The notes below the pieces were generated by a model. The model saw nothing but the letters and a program-made list of their open reading frames with translations, had not been told where the DNA came from and made no database searches. A stretch of 31,409 bases of DNA from T3Sed10-213 sp012519365 (lineage in GTDB: Bacteria; Planctomycetota; Phycisphaerae; Sedimentisphaerales; Anaerohalosphaeraceae). The position numbers and the translations under genes were made by a program. This document shows positions 7,586 to 15,529 of the stretch, in pieces. The stretch lies in NCBI GenBank assembly GCA_033809355.1, contig JAPXLV010000033.1:1-31409 (forward strand), written 5' to 3'. Each line of letters begins with the position of its first letter. The first letter of the stretch is position 1.

Positions 7586-9730
7586 TTAGTCTGTCGGCTT
7601 TACAGAAATATCCGTCAGCCATTCGGAGGCGAGTTTGGCCAGGTCATTCATATCGACGATACAGTCGCCGTCCAGGTCGTAGGGCAATTGTTCCGGGCAG
7701 ATCGGCCGGCCCGCCACATTCGCATACATCTGGGCGATAGTTTCGGCGTCCAGCGCGTAGTTGTAGATAGCCACTTCATCCAGTACACATGGGGTAAAGC
7801 CTTCAAATTCCAGCGTTTCACCGCCTGGGCGTACACGTCCTGCCAGCGAAACCGGCGTCGCGGTGGGATTGATCCGTCCTCTGACCGCGTCGTACTCTTG
7901 GATTATGCCGCCGTGATCGACGCTGTAGCGTCGGCTCAGTACGCCGTCGATATAGACTTTCTTGGTTTGGCCGTCAAAGGTGCCGACCGCAAAATGCCAT
8001 TGGCCGTCATACACGGTGCGGTTGCTGGGCGTGCCATCGTCGTTGCCGGTGCCGCGAGTGGTAAAGCAAATCCGGTCATTGGTGTTGCCGTGGCGGCGTA
8101 ACTGCCAGCCCTGACCGTCTTCGCCGAAGCGGGCAACCATCGGCGCCCATTCAACCGAGGTGTTGGCCTTGACCCACGCACAGACCGATACGGAGTGATT
8201 GCAGATGTCAAAGTAATCCGCTCGCTCAGGGTCGGTATAAAGCAGATCGTTGGTAAAGGCCATCGCGCCGCCGACGATGCCATCGGTGAACTCAGGTTCG
8301 CCGTACAGCAGGGAAGCGGGGCTGCCGTCAATCACGCTGTCGGGGTTGTTGTCTTCGAATGGCCAGTAGGCGAGCAGTCGTTTTATGCCCAGTAAAGCCG
8401 TTTCGGAGACCACATCGGCTCCGGAGGCGTTGCTAACTACGCAGTAGTAGCCGGCCTCATCGGCAAGCGAGGCATCGGCCACCTGAAGCGTTGGGGCCTG
8501 AGCACCGCTGATCTTGTCGTTGTCGGCCAGCATGATATCGCCGTCCGGATCAGCGCGGAACCATTGAAACGACGGCGGCGAGACGGACTGAACGACGACG
8601 GCAAAGACGGCGGTATCCCCTGCCTCGACGACCTGATAAGCCGGCTGGGTGATAATCTTGGGAATGGATTTTTCGGCACTAAACGACCACACGTGGCCTG
8701 GTACCGTTTGGCCGGTATCTTGAATCGTGTCCACCCGCCAGGAATAGACCCTGTCCAAACTCAGCGTCAGCGAATAGGAGGCCCTCAGTGTCTGCGGATT
8801 CCATTCGGTGATATCGGCCACCCAGACAAGGTTCGGGTCAAGGTCTGTTCCTATATACAGTTGCATACTGACCAGATTCGGATCGATCAGTCCGTTGGGA
8901 TCCTGCGGAATCGTCCAGCTCAGCACGGTATCCAACGGGACATCTACCTCGCCGGCCGCCGGGAAGGGGTCATGCGGCAAATGATTGAAGACGCCCGGCA
9001 TAAAGGTCTCGGGAAATGTCGTGGCGATGACCACATCGTCCCAAGTTGTGCTTGCACCGCTGGCGACCCGCACGCCGTTGACCCAGTTCCACATGTTCAG
9101 ATTGCTCAAGATGACATCGGCACTGGTGCTATGGGGGGTGTCATAATCGCCTGTATCCGGATCAATCCACATGCGTGCAGCATTGTTGTCATAATCCAGC
9201 ACACCCACAATACGATAGATTTGCCCAACCACTACCGGCACATCCGAGAGTACATATCTGCCGTCGTTTTCATTGTTGATTCCAAGATAGCCCAGCCCGC
9301 CGGTTACCCAAGGCATGCCGAACTTGACGCGTTCGGTATCGCCGTCTGCGGCACTGATGCCCAGCCAGCCCTGGGGTTCATTGACCCTTAGCGTTGCGGC
9401 AAAGTAAACAATGCCGACATTTTGAAATGCACCTGTTCCCCAGGTATCGGAGCTAAACTCCCGTCGCGTAGAGATCCAATTGTCTCCGGTGTTGCGAAGT
9501 TCCAGCTGTCCGTTGAGGACCTCTGTGCTGCCGGCCTGATGAATCCAGGCCGTCGGCGAAGAGCCTTGGGGGTTGCCTTCGCCCTGGAAGTCCCATCCAT
9601 AACCGCCGTTACGTCCGGCAATCGGCCCGTCGGGATAATCAAAAGAATCAATCCCGACGATATCCGCTTGGACAAGCGGGGCACAGATCAAGCCCATCAT
9701 TATTGCTGCGACTGCGATTACCTTTTTCAT
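7586..9730 (-). CDS. secreted LamG/Ig-like protein with C-terminal half-dockerin
   Basis: Large secreted multidomain protein, probably for carbohydrate or surface binding. The ATG at 9730 is chosen because GGAGG lies about 8 nt upstream and the product (714 aa) opens with a clear signal peptide ending near LVQA. A TTG at 9745 would add five residues. Domains in order are an N-terminal beta-sandwich (about 25-255), a fibronectin-like module with the RVDT...VWSF motif (about 256-360), an Ig-like domain with QWF and DEAGYYCVVSN (about 365-450), a LamG/concanavalin-type domain with YWPFEDN and a DEVAIYNYALD end strand (about 455-670), and a single EF-hand/dockerin repeat (PYDLDGDCIVDMNDLAKLASEWL) at the very C-terminus. 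No catalytic residues are recognised. It is a paralogue of the three plus-strand LamG genes but lacks their shared VPDxIERP tail. Confidence 0.85.
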   Translation of the reverse strand: MKKVIAVAAIMMGLICAPLVQADIVGIDSFDYPDGPIAGRNGGYGWDFQGEGNPQGSSPTAWIHQAGSTEVLNGQLELRNTGDNWISTRREFSSDTWGTGAFQNVGIVYFAATLRVNEPQGWLGISAADGDTERVKFGMPWVTGGLGYLGINNENDGRYVLSDVPVVVGQIYRIVGVLDYDNNAARMWIDPDTGDYDTPHSTSADVILSNLNMWNWVNGVRVASGASTTWDDVVIATTFPETFMPGVFNHLPHDPFPAAGEVDVPLDTVLSWTIPQDPNGLIDPNLVSMQLYIGTDLDPNLVWVADITEWNPQTLRASYSLTLSLDRVYSWRVDTIQDTGQTVPGHVWSFSAEKSIPKIITQPAYQVVEAGDTAVFAVVVQSVSPPSFQWFRADPDGDIMLADNDKISGAQAPTLQVADASLADEAGYYCVVSNASGADVVSETALLGIKRLLAYWPFEDNNPDSVIDGSPASLLYGEPEFTDGIVGGAMAFTNDLLYTDPERADYFDICNHSVSVCAWVKANTSVEWAPMVARFGEDGQGWQLRRHGNTNDRICFTTRGTGNDDGTPSNRTVYDGQWHFAVGTFDGQTKKVYIDGVLSRRYSVDHGGIIQEYDAVRGRINPTATPVSLAGRVRPGGETLEFEGFTPCVLDEVAIYNYALDAETIAQMYANVAGRPICPEQLPYDLDGDCIVDMNDLAKLASEWLTDISVKPTD

Positions 9731-10211
9731 TTTTCGGCCCTCCAAATTAAAGGAAATGGTTCAAAGGCGTTCAGATATCCGACCTGAACGCATGGTATTG
9801 GCAAAAGGGGCATCTGCGCTAAAGGGACAAACGGCGATGGTTCCCTCTAAGGAAGGATTGACACGGATAATCGGTCTGGAAAAACGACGGGAAAACAAAC
9901 TCAAGGAACGTGTTCTGTGCCCTTCGGATGGCGGTTTTTCGGACATTTGAGCCAAAGGTTCTCTTTTGATTTTGTCCATTTTTGGTTCGCCTTAGTAACA
10001 ATACACAAAACCTTCGCGAGATGCAGAAAATGGATTCTCTTTTTACTTTAGCGATTATGATAATGAAAATCAAGTTTTTATCGGAAGGTGCGTGAGATTT
10101 GCCTTCTATGACTTACCTTTCAAAAAAAGAAACAAAACCAATTTTTATATACCTGTAAGTCATTCTAAAACAAGTAGTTACAATGCGCCAGCAAAAAATT
10201 CCACACACAAT
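9731..10211. other. intergenic region upstream of the LamG gene
   Basis: No convincing gene is seen. A 7-bp perfect inverted repeat (CGTTCAG at 9768-9774, CTGAACG at 9784-9790, 9-nt spacer) lies about 40-60 bases upstream of the minus-strand LamG start and could be an operator. A 19-bp Fur-box-like match is at 10053-10071, overlapping a weak minus-strand promoter-like pair (TTGATT at 10073-10068, TAAAGT at 10050-10045, 17-bp spacer). The short frames here have no recognisable homology. Confidence 0.4.
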
Positions 10212-10421
10212 GGCTTTGACGGATTTACCGATGTGATGCGGATTCTGCTCAATGAGGCGATGAAGATCGAGCGGGATCACGCCCTCGGAGCCGGCCCCTA
10301 TGAGCGGTCCGCGGCCCGTAAGGGACATGCCAACGGCTATAAGCCCAAGACCGTCGACACCCGCATGGGTCGCGTGACGGTGGATATGCCGCAGGTTCGC
10401 GGCGATGTGCAGCTTTACCCC
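10212..10421 (+). pseudogene. IS256-family (Mutator-type) transposase remnant
   Basis: About 70 residues match the N-terminal part of IS256-family DDE transposases: a helix reading VMRILLNEAMKIERD, then LGAGPYER, a KGHANGYKPKT segment, and RMGRVTVDMPQVRGDV...YP. Family members run to about 400 residues and continue with the catalytic DDE core. Here the match stops at about 10421 and the frame closes at 10451 after an unrelated nine-residue tail. The upstream part of the open frame (from 10092) does not look like transposase either. The gene is therefore broken at both ends and cannot be active. No terminal inverted repeats or target duplications were found. Confidence 0.8.
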
Positions 10422-10698
10422 TTGACGCAAGCATGGAAATCAATACAATAAAAATCGGGAATCCTAACGTTTACAGTGGCCCTAAGAAAGGGGTACAGTC
10501 AGACCGACCGACCTCCGGTTTCCATACTGTTCTTATCCTATCCTTTTGTCGTAGTCTGATTGCTCAATTTCCTCAAAATAATTGGGATTTTTTAGATAAT
10601 TTTTATAGGATCATGAAAGATTTGATCGTTTTGGGTGAATAGAAGGGTGTGTACGGCGTCTATTTAATTGATCCTGTATTCTTGATTGGATTAGTGCA
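10422..10698. other. intergenic region before the GH95-like gene
   Basis: No convincing gene is present. A 14-base motif at 10487-10500 (AAAGGGGTACAGTC) resembles half of the palindromic ends often seen around RAYT/IS200-like elements, but its other half and a transposase are absent. No clear promoter for the following gene was found. Confidence 0.3.
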
Positions 10699-13029
10699 AT
10701 GCCAATGTTCTCGAGATTGATTCAAACCAAATTATGCCTTGTTTTTGTAGGACTTTATCTGTTTTTTCCTGTTTGCGGTGTTTCTGGAGTCATTTTAGAT
10801 GTCGATTGGAGTTCCTTTCTTTCCCGCAGCGATCTGATATGGACCCATTTGCCGAGCGGGTGGAAAGACGGGGCTTTTCTGGGCAATGGGCTTATTGGGA
10901 CGATTTTCTGGCAGGCGTCCGATGGTTCGCTGTTTTTTGAGGTCAGTCGTACCGATGCGTACGACCATCGCAACAGCAGTTCAATTTACACCGGCCGGTA
11001 TCGTATGCCGCACGGAAATTTTAGGCTTGGTTTTGAAGGTGAAGATCCGATCGGCTGTTTGCGTCTTGACTTGTGGAATGCCGAGGTTCGCGGCCAGATA
11101 AAGACCCGTTGCGGCTCTGTGAGGATTCGGGCTCTGACGCATGCGATTGACGATATCATTTTTCTGGAAATTCACACCAGCGGCGAAGAGTCACTGAATC
11201 TTGAATGGCAGCCGGATATTTGCCAGACGTCTCGTTTGGAAGAGCGTGGCAAGCCCGGTACGACGCCTTATCCGCCGCAAAGCCGCTATACGGTTGACGG
11301 GGTTACGGTTAGTGTTCAGGAGATGCCTGATAGTCCGCAGTACGATACGCAAGGGCGTGGCCCCGGCCAGTCCGCCACGGGTTGGAAGGTCGTCCAGGGG
11401 GGGCCCGGAACCTATTATGTCTATATTAGCCGGACGCATTCGTGGCCCGGCACCACGGCTAAACAGCACGCCGCCGACACTGTAAATCGAGCGGCGGCGA
11501 AGGCGTTGGACACGTTTGTTCAAGCCCACCGTCAGTGGTGGCACATCTATTATCAAAAGAGTTTTTTGTCTGTGCCGAACGGTCGTTTGGAAAGTTTTTA
11601 CTGGATTCAGATGTATAAAATGGCCTCGGCGACGCGGGCAGATCGACCGATTATCGACTTGGCCGGGCCGTGGTATTTACGCGGCACGCCATGGCCGGGT
11701 ATCTGGTGGAATTTAAACATTCAGGCTACGTATGCGCCGTTTTACGCCGCAAATCACAACGATACCGCCGATTCGCTGATCAATTGGATGGTGAAATACA
11801 AAGACAACCTGGAATCAAACGCCGGCGGCAATGGACGCTGTGCCATCGGGCGTTCGTCGCCGATTACGCTTGAGCGCCGCTGTCCGACGTCGGACTATGA
11901 ATTTGGCAATCTCGGGTATGCACTGCACAACGTGTGGCAGCAATACCGCTGCACAATGGATGACGGGATGCTGAGAGAGAAGCTGTATCCGCTGATGCGG
12001 GGTCATTATTGCTTTGCGAGGGATTATTATGTGCAAAGACGGGATGACGGCAAATATCACCTCAAACCCAGTGGTTCCCCGGAATATACACGAGAAGGCT
12101 ATCCGCCGCCGTGGAACTGCAATTATAATCTTTCGATTCTGAAATGGATGATGACAGCGATGATTTATGCCAACGAGAGATTAAACCTGAACGACCCCCT
12201 TATTCCGGAGGTCAAGACGGTTTTGGAGAATTTGGTCTCGTATCCGGTTGATGCCGAGCAGGGCTTTATGGTCGGGAAGGATCAGCGGTTTGCCTATTCG
12301 CATCGGCATTGGTCTCATCTGTTTATGATTTATCCATTTTATGAATATACGTATGATGATCCGGCCCAGGGCGAGTTAATTGATAAGTCGCTCAAGCATT
12401 GGTTATCCTATTCTGAGGCTTTTCGGGGCTATTCGTGGTTGGCGGCGGCCTCGATGGCCGCTATGAAAGGACAGGGCGATGCGGCGTTGGATTATATTTT
12501 CCGTTCCTTGGATCATCCGCGGTTCCCGGCGCAGCCCAATACCTTTTATATTGAAGCCGGCCCGGTGATCGAAACGCCGCTGCTGGCAGCGCGGACGATT
12601 CAGGATTTGCTGTTGACCAGTTACAAGGAAGTGATACGTGTATTTCCGGCGGTTCCTTCAACGTGGCCGGATGTTGCGTTCCACAACTTCCGAGCGGAAG
12701 GCGCCTTTTTAGTCAGTGCCAAACGGCAAGGGGGTAAAACGACGTTTATTTGTATTGAAAGTCTGGCGGGGGAGCCGTGCCGGGTCAAAAGCGATATGGT
12801 CGGGGAGATCAACGCATATGGGCGACGCGAATTCACGTTGAAAAATGTCGCAAAAGGGGTCGTGCAGATCGATCTTCACAAGAATGAGTCGGTGCTTCTT
12901 TATTCAGACGAGCAGCCGCCTGAGCCGCGTATTCAAGCGGTGGACGTGTTAGACCATGGCAATTATTGGGGAACGATTACTGAGGTTCGTAAGCCGGATA
13001 TCCTCAAGATCGGCTCTACCTGGAATTGA
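10699..13029 (+). CDS. secreted GH95/DUF5703-like glycoside hydrolase
   Basis: Probable secreted (alpha/alpha)6-barrel glycosidase related to GH95 (alpha-L-fucosidase/alpha-galactosidase) and to the DUF5703 group. An N-terminal hydrophobic signal covers residues about 10-30. The N-terminal beta-sandwich has the family GNGLIG motif (62-67) and a SLFFEVSRTDAYD strand. The barrel shows WWNLNIQATYAP (336-347), where GH95 enzymes carry the paired Asn residues, SPEY with E462 at the probable general-acid site, HRHWSHLFMIYP (536-547), and a C-terminal beta domain (RVFPAVPSTWPDVAFHNFRAEGAF). The GH95 IDGNFG motif holding the catalytic Asp appears as IEAGPV (618-623), so substrate and mechanism may differ. 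The ATG at 10699 has only a weak ribosome binding site; a second ATG at 10705 is possible. It lies alone upstream of the sigma factor. Confidence 0.7.
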   Translation: MPMFSRLIQTKLCLVFVGLYLFFPVCGVSGVILDVDWSSFLSRSDLIWTHLPSGWKDGAFLGNGLIGTIFWQASDGSLFFEVSRTDAYDHRNSSSIYTGRYRMPHGNFRLGFEGEDPIGCLRLDLWNAEVRGQIKTRCGSVRIRALTHAIDDIIFLEIHTSGEESLNLEWQPDICQTSRLEERGKPGTTPYPPQSRYTVDGVTVSVQEMPDSPQYDTQGRGPGQSATGWKVVQGGPGTYYVYISRTHSWPGTTAKQHAADTVNRAAAKALDTFVQAHRQWWHIYYQKSFLSVPNGRLESFYWIQMYKMASATRADRPIIDLAGPWYLRGTPWPGIWWNLNIQATYAPFYAANHNDTADSLINWMVKYKDNLESNAGGNGRCAIGRSSPITLERRCPTSDYEFGNLGYALHNVWQQYRCTMDDGMLREKLYPLMRGHYCFARDYYVQRRDDGKYHLKPSGSPEYTREGYPPPWNCNYNLSILKWMMTAMIYANERLNLNDPLIPEVKTVLENLVSYPVDAEQGFMVGKDQRFAYSHRHWSHLFMIYPFYEYTYDDPAQGELIDKSLKHWLSYSEAFRGYSWLAAASMAAMKGQGDAALDYIFRSLDHPRFPAQPNTFYIEAGPVIETPLLAARTIQDLLLTSYKEVIRVFPAVPSTWPDVAFHNFRAEGAFLVSAKRQGGKTTFICIESLAGEPCRVKSDMVGEINAYGRREFTLKNVAKGVVQIDLHKNESVLLYSDEQPPEPRIQAVDVLDHGNYWGTITEVRKPDILKIGSTWN

Positions 13030-13097
13030 AACACGTTGAGGTGTGTTGGGTTGAGGGTGTTTTCAGGGATTATGAAAACGGCAAAGATTTTTTGAGT

Positions 13098-13118
13098 TTG
13101 TCCATATGATTTGGACAA
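13098..13118. promoter_or_regulatory. palindromic operator-like site upstream of the sigma factor gene
   Basis: A perfect inverted repeat has 7-bp arms (TTGTCCA at 13098-13104, TGGACAA at 13112-13118) with a 7-nt A/T-rich spacer. It is centred about 86 bases before the sigma-factor start. The size and symmetry suit a dimeric regulator. One further TTGTCCA half-site occurs at 9972-9978. No regulator can be named. Confidence 0.4.
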
Positions 13119-13193
13119 TTTCGGGAAATATATGCAGTGTCGGACTTTTGCTAAATCGGAATGGTTAAACGGGGTGCCGGGCCAAGGTGATTC

Positions 13194-13712
13194 ATGAGTG
13201 AATCGCAAAATACAGAAGAAATAGCTCTTTATTGGACACAATCTCAGCCGGTCGTTGCAGCGTATATTTCAACGGCTGTCCCTAATTTTGAAGATGCTAA
13301 TGATGTTCTTCAGAATGTTGCGCTGGCTATCGTGCGTTCGTATGGCAAGTTTAACAAGCAATCCTCTTTTACCGCATGGGCCATTGGAATCGCTCGAAAT
13401 GAAATTCTGCACTATTATCGAAAAATCGGTCGTGATCGGCATGTTTTTGACGATGTCTTGATCCAGCAAATTGCCGGTGTTTATCAGGACAATATCAATG
13501 AACTTTACGAGATTAAAAAAACACTTGAGCAGTGCCTGGCTAAACTTCCCGGACGGTGGACGCAGATCATTCAGATGCGTTATCTGCGGGGGTTAGACGC
13601 CCGTCGCATTGGTCAAAGTTTTGGTATTTCACAGAATGCGGTATTTTCTTTGCTGTATCGTATTCGCCAATCCCTTCGAGAATGTATTCAGCGAACCGTG
13701 AAATATGAATAA
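13194..13712 (+). CDS. ECF-type RNA polymerase sigma factor (Rhodopirellula-type)
   Basis: A 172-residue sigma-70-like factor without regions 1 and 3. Region 2 spans about residues 13-82 and includes DANDVLQNVALAIVRSYGKFN and the WAIGIARNEILHYYRK helix. Region 4 spans about 108-165 with LAKLPGRWTQIIQMRYLRGLDARRIGQ and a helix-turn-helix around FGISQNAVFSLLYRIRQSLRECI. The style matches the sigma factors expanded in Planctomycetes and Verrucomicrobia. AAGGTG precedes the ATG at 13194. It overlaps the FecR-domain gene by 8 bases, the usual arrangement of a sigma factor with its membrane regulator. It likely controls adjacent carbohydrate genes; that target set is inferred. Confidence 0.9.
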   Translation: MSESQNTEEIALYWTQSQPVVAAYISTAVPNFEDANDVLQNVALAIVRSYGKFNKQSSFTAWAIGIARNEILHYYRKIGRDRHVFDDVLIQQIAGVYQDNINELYEIKKTLEQCLAKLPGRWTQIIQMRYLRGLDARRIGQSFGISQNAVFSLLYRIRQSLRECIQRTVKYE

Positions 13713-15402
13713 CAACGAAAGCCTAAAACCCGAGCAGTTGTTTACGATTTTTTTTGACGGTACGCTTTCACCCGCGCAGCGTCAGGAACTGGTCGACTGG
13801 CTGAAGTCGGATGTGTCGCATGTTAAGCAATTTGTGTATGCGGCCTTTATTCACCGCAGTATATACGACTATGTCTATGGCCAAGAAACCCAAAAACTCA
13901 TCCGAAAAAGCGAGGATTTAGAGGCGATTTGGGCCGAGGAATTCTGGAATGCCCTTCTGGAAGAAGAAAAGCATGCTCCGTCGGTCAACCTCGAGCCCCC
14001 AGATGCCTGCAAAACCGAACCAATCGTGGTTGATCGAAGTCACGTACAGGTGGCACATGGACATGTCAATCGATTTGCATGGGGCACGGCGTTTGCTTCC
14101 ATGGCGGCATTTATTTTATTGCTGGTTTATGTGTGTGTGAATCCTCGTTCTGTTTCAGAGCCTGCGGCGGTGGTGTCGGATGTCCTCAAATTTCAGACGC
14201 TTCAGTGGGATCCGGTTTTTCACTCGGGAAGCCGTTTGTTTACCCGAAGCGGTGTTTTACGGGTGGGGCCGGGAGTTGTCAAAATCGGTTTTGATAACGG
14301 CGTGAAGGTAGTCATTGAGGGTCCCGGTGAGTTTGAAGTGCTCAGTTATGATGAAATTGTTTTGCATTCAGGACGGCTTTATGCGTCTGTGCCGCGCCGG
14401 TCGGTGGGTTTTATCGTCAGCACCTCCAACACTAAAATTATTGATCTGGGGACGGAGTTTGGGGTCTTTTCGAAACCAAGCGGAGATACGGAGTTGCATG
14501 TCACCAAAGGCAAAGTGTCTTTGGTATCCGGTTTGAATGCTTCTTCCCGTCGTTCCCTGGTAATTTCTGAATTTCAGGCACGTCGAATCAGGGAGGATTC
14601 GGAGGTTATTGAGCCGATTGCGTTTGATGGGGATGCCTTCGTGCAGGATATCAATTCCAAGACGCAATTAATCTGGCGGGGTCAGTCGCTGGATCTGGCG
14701 GACATAGCAGGGGGCGGCAACGGCCTGGGGACCGGCAGGCGAAATGTGTGCATCGATTTGACAGGCACATTGAGAGACGGTGTATCGCGTGAACGTCTGC
14801 GGCGAACGAGGTCTTATGTTCCCGTTAGGGAATCTGCGTTTATTGATGGCGTTTTTATTCCAGACGGCAGCGACGGGCCGATTCCGGTTTCTTCGGCGGG
14901 TCATCTCTATGAGGCCCCCGCTACCCTGGGCGAAAGTTATTATGGAGTCTTTAATGGCTCTATACTGCCGCTGAAAACCGGCGATATCTACGTCAATCAT
15001 ACGATTCGGTCCCGAGGGGTTGCGTACGGCACACCGGAGCATCCTGCCTTGATGCTGCATACTAATTTGGGAGTTACCTTTGATCTGGATGCGATTCGGA
15101 AAATACTTCCTCCCGGCAAGAAGATACGCCGTTTTACCGCTCAGTGCGGCATCGGCGAAGCCCCCTCTTCGTCCCAACGTGAGGACGATTATTCGGATTT
15201 TTATGTGCTGGTCGATGGAGTGGAACGATTCCGAGCGGTGGATATGAATTATCTGTCGGTGATGAAACAGGTGGATGTGGCGTTGACCGACAGGGACCGG
15301 TTTTTGACGTTGATGACGACGGAAGGCAAAGACGGGACACTTCATTTGGGCTGGTCATTCTTTGCCGAGCCGCAATTGATTATCGATGGCGAACAAGAAT
15401 AA
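13705..15402 (+). CDS. FecR-domain transmembrane anti-sigma-like regulator with NPCBM-like C-terminus
   Basis: A 565-residue single-pass membrane protein, probably the sensor/anti-sigma partner of the overlapping sigma gene. The cytoplasmic N-terminal part (1-120) includes LFDGTLSPAQRQELVDWLKSD-like helices of the kind seen in anti-sigma partners. A transmembrane helix spans about 124-146. The periplasmic FecR domain (about 178-275) has SGVLRVGPGVVKIGF, IEGPGEFEV, LHSGRLYASVP and IIDLGTEFGVF. A further domain follows, and the last ~115 residues (448-562) resemble NPCBM/NEW2 carbohydrate-binding domains (LHTNLGVTFDLDAIRK, FTAQCGI, DFYVLVDG, FLTLMTTEGKDG, LGWSFFAEPQLI). That would place a glycan-binding module on the sensor. 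Translational coupling through the 8-base overlap is likely. The NPCBM call is from pattern recognition. Confidence 0.8.
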   Translation: MNNNESLKPEQLFTIFFDGTLSPAQRQELVDWLKSDVSHVKQFVYAAFIHRSIYDYVYGQETQKLIRKSEDLEAIWAEEFWNALLEEEKHAPSVNLEPPDACKTEPIVVDRSHVQVAHGHVNRFAWGTAFASMAAFILLLVYVCVNPRSVSEPAAVVSDVLKFQTLQWDPVFHSGSRLFTRSGVLRVGPGVVKIGFDNGVKVVIEGPGEFEVLSYDEIVLHSGRLYASVPRRSVGFIVSTSNTKIIDLGTEFGVFSKPSGDTELHVTKGKVSLVSGLNASSRRSLVISEFQARRIREDSEVIEPIAFDGDAFVQDINSKTQLIWRGQSLDLADIAGGGNGLGTGRRNVCIDLTGTLRDGVSRERLRRTRSYVPVRESAFIDGVFIPDGSDGPIPVSSAGHLYEAPATLGESYYGVFNGSILPLKTGDIYVNHTIRSRGVAYGTPEHPALMLHTNLGVTFDLDAIRKILPPGKKIRRFTAQCGIGEAPSSSQREDDYSDFYVLVDGVERFRAVDMNYLSVMKQVDVALTDRDRFLTLMTTEGKDGTLHLGWSFFAEPQLIIDGEQE

Positions 15403-15529
15403 ACGCAGGCAAGAAATTGATTCTGAACCGGGTCTGATGATGGCGATTGGGATCGGGGGGGTGTGTTGGGTGAAGGAGAGTGTTATTGAGATAGGATAAA
15501 ACCCCTAAATTTGTTTCGGAGGATGTTGT

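Noticed and set aside
9761..9979. 72-codon minus-strand frame upstream of the LamG gene
   Set aside because: Ser/Arg/Pro-rich with no motif, and it covers the region expected to hold the leader of the LamG gene. It cannot be excluded but is not supportable.
10487..10500. AAAGGGGTACAGTC as an end of a RAYT/IS200-like element
   Set aside because: Only one half of a possible palindrome is present and no such transposase is in the window.
10433..10642. 69-codon forward frame after the transposase remnant
   Set aside because: No ribosome binding site, no homology recognised, and it begins inside the broken transposase tail.
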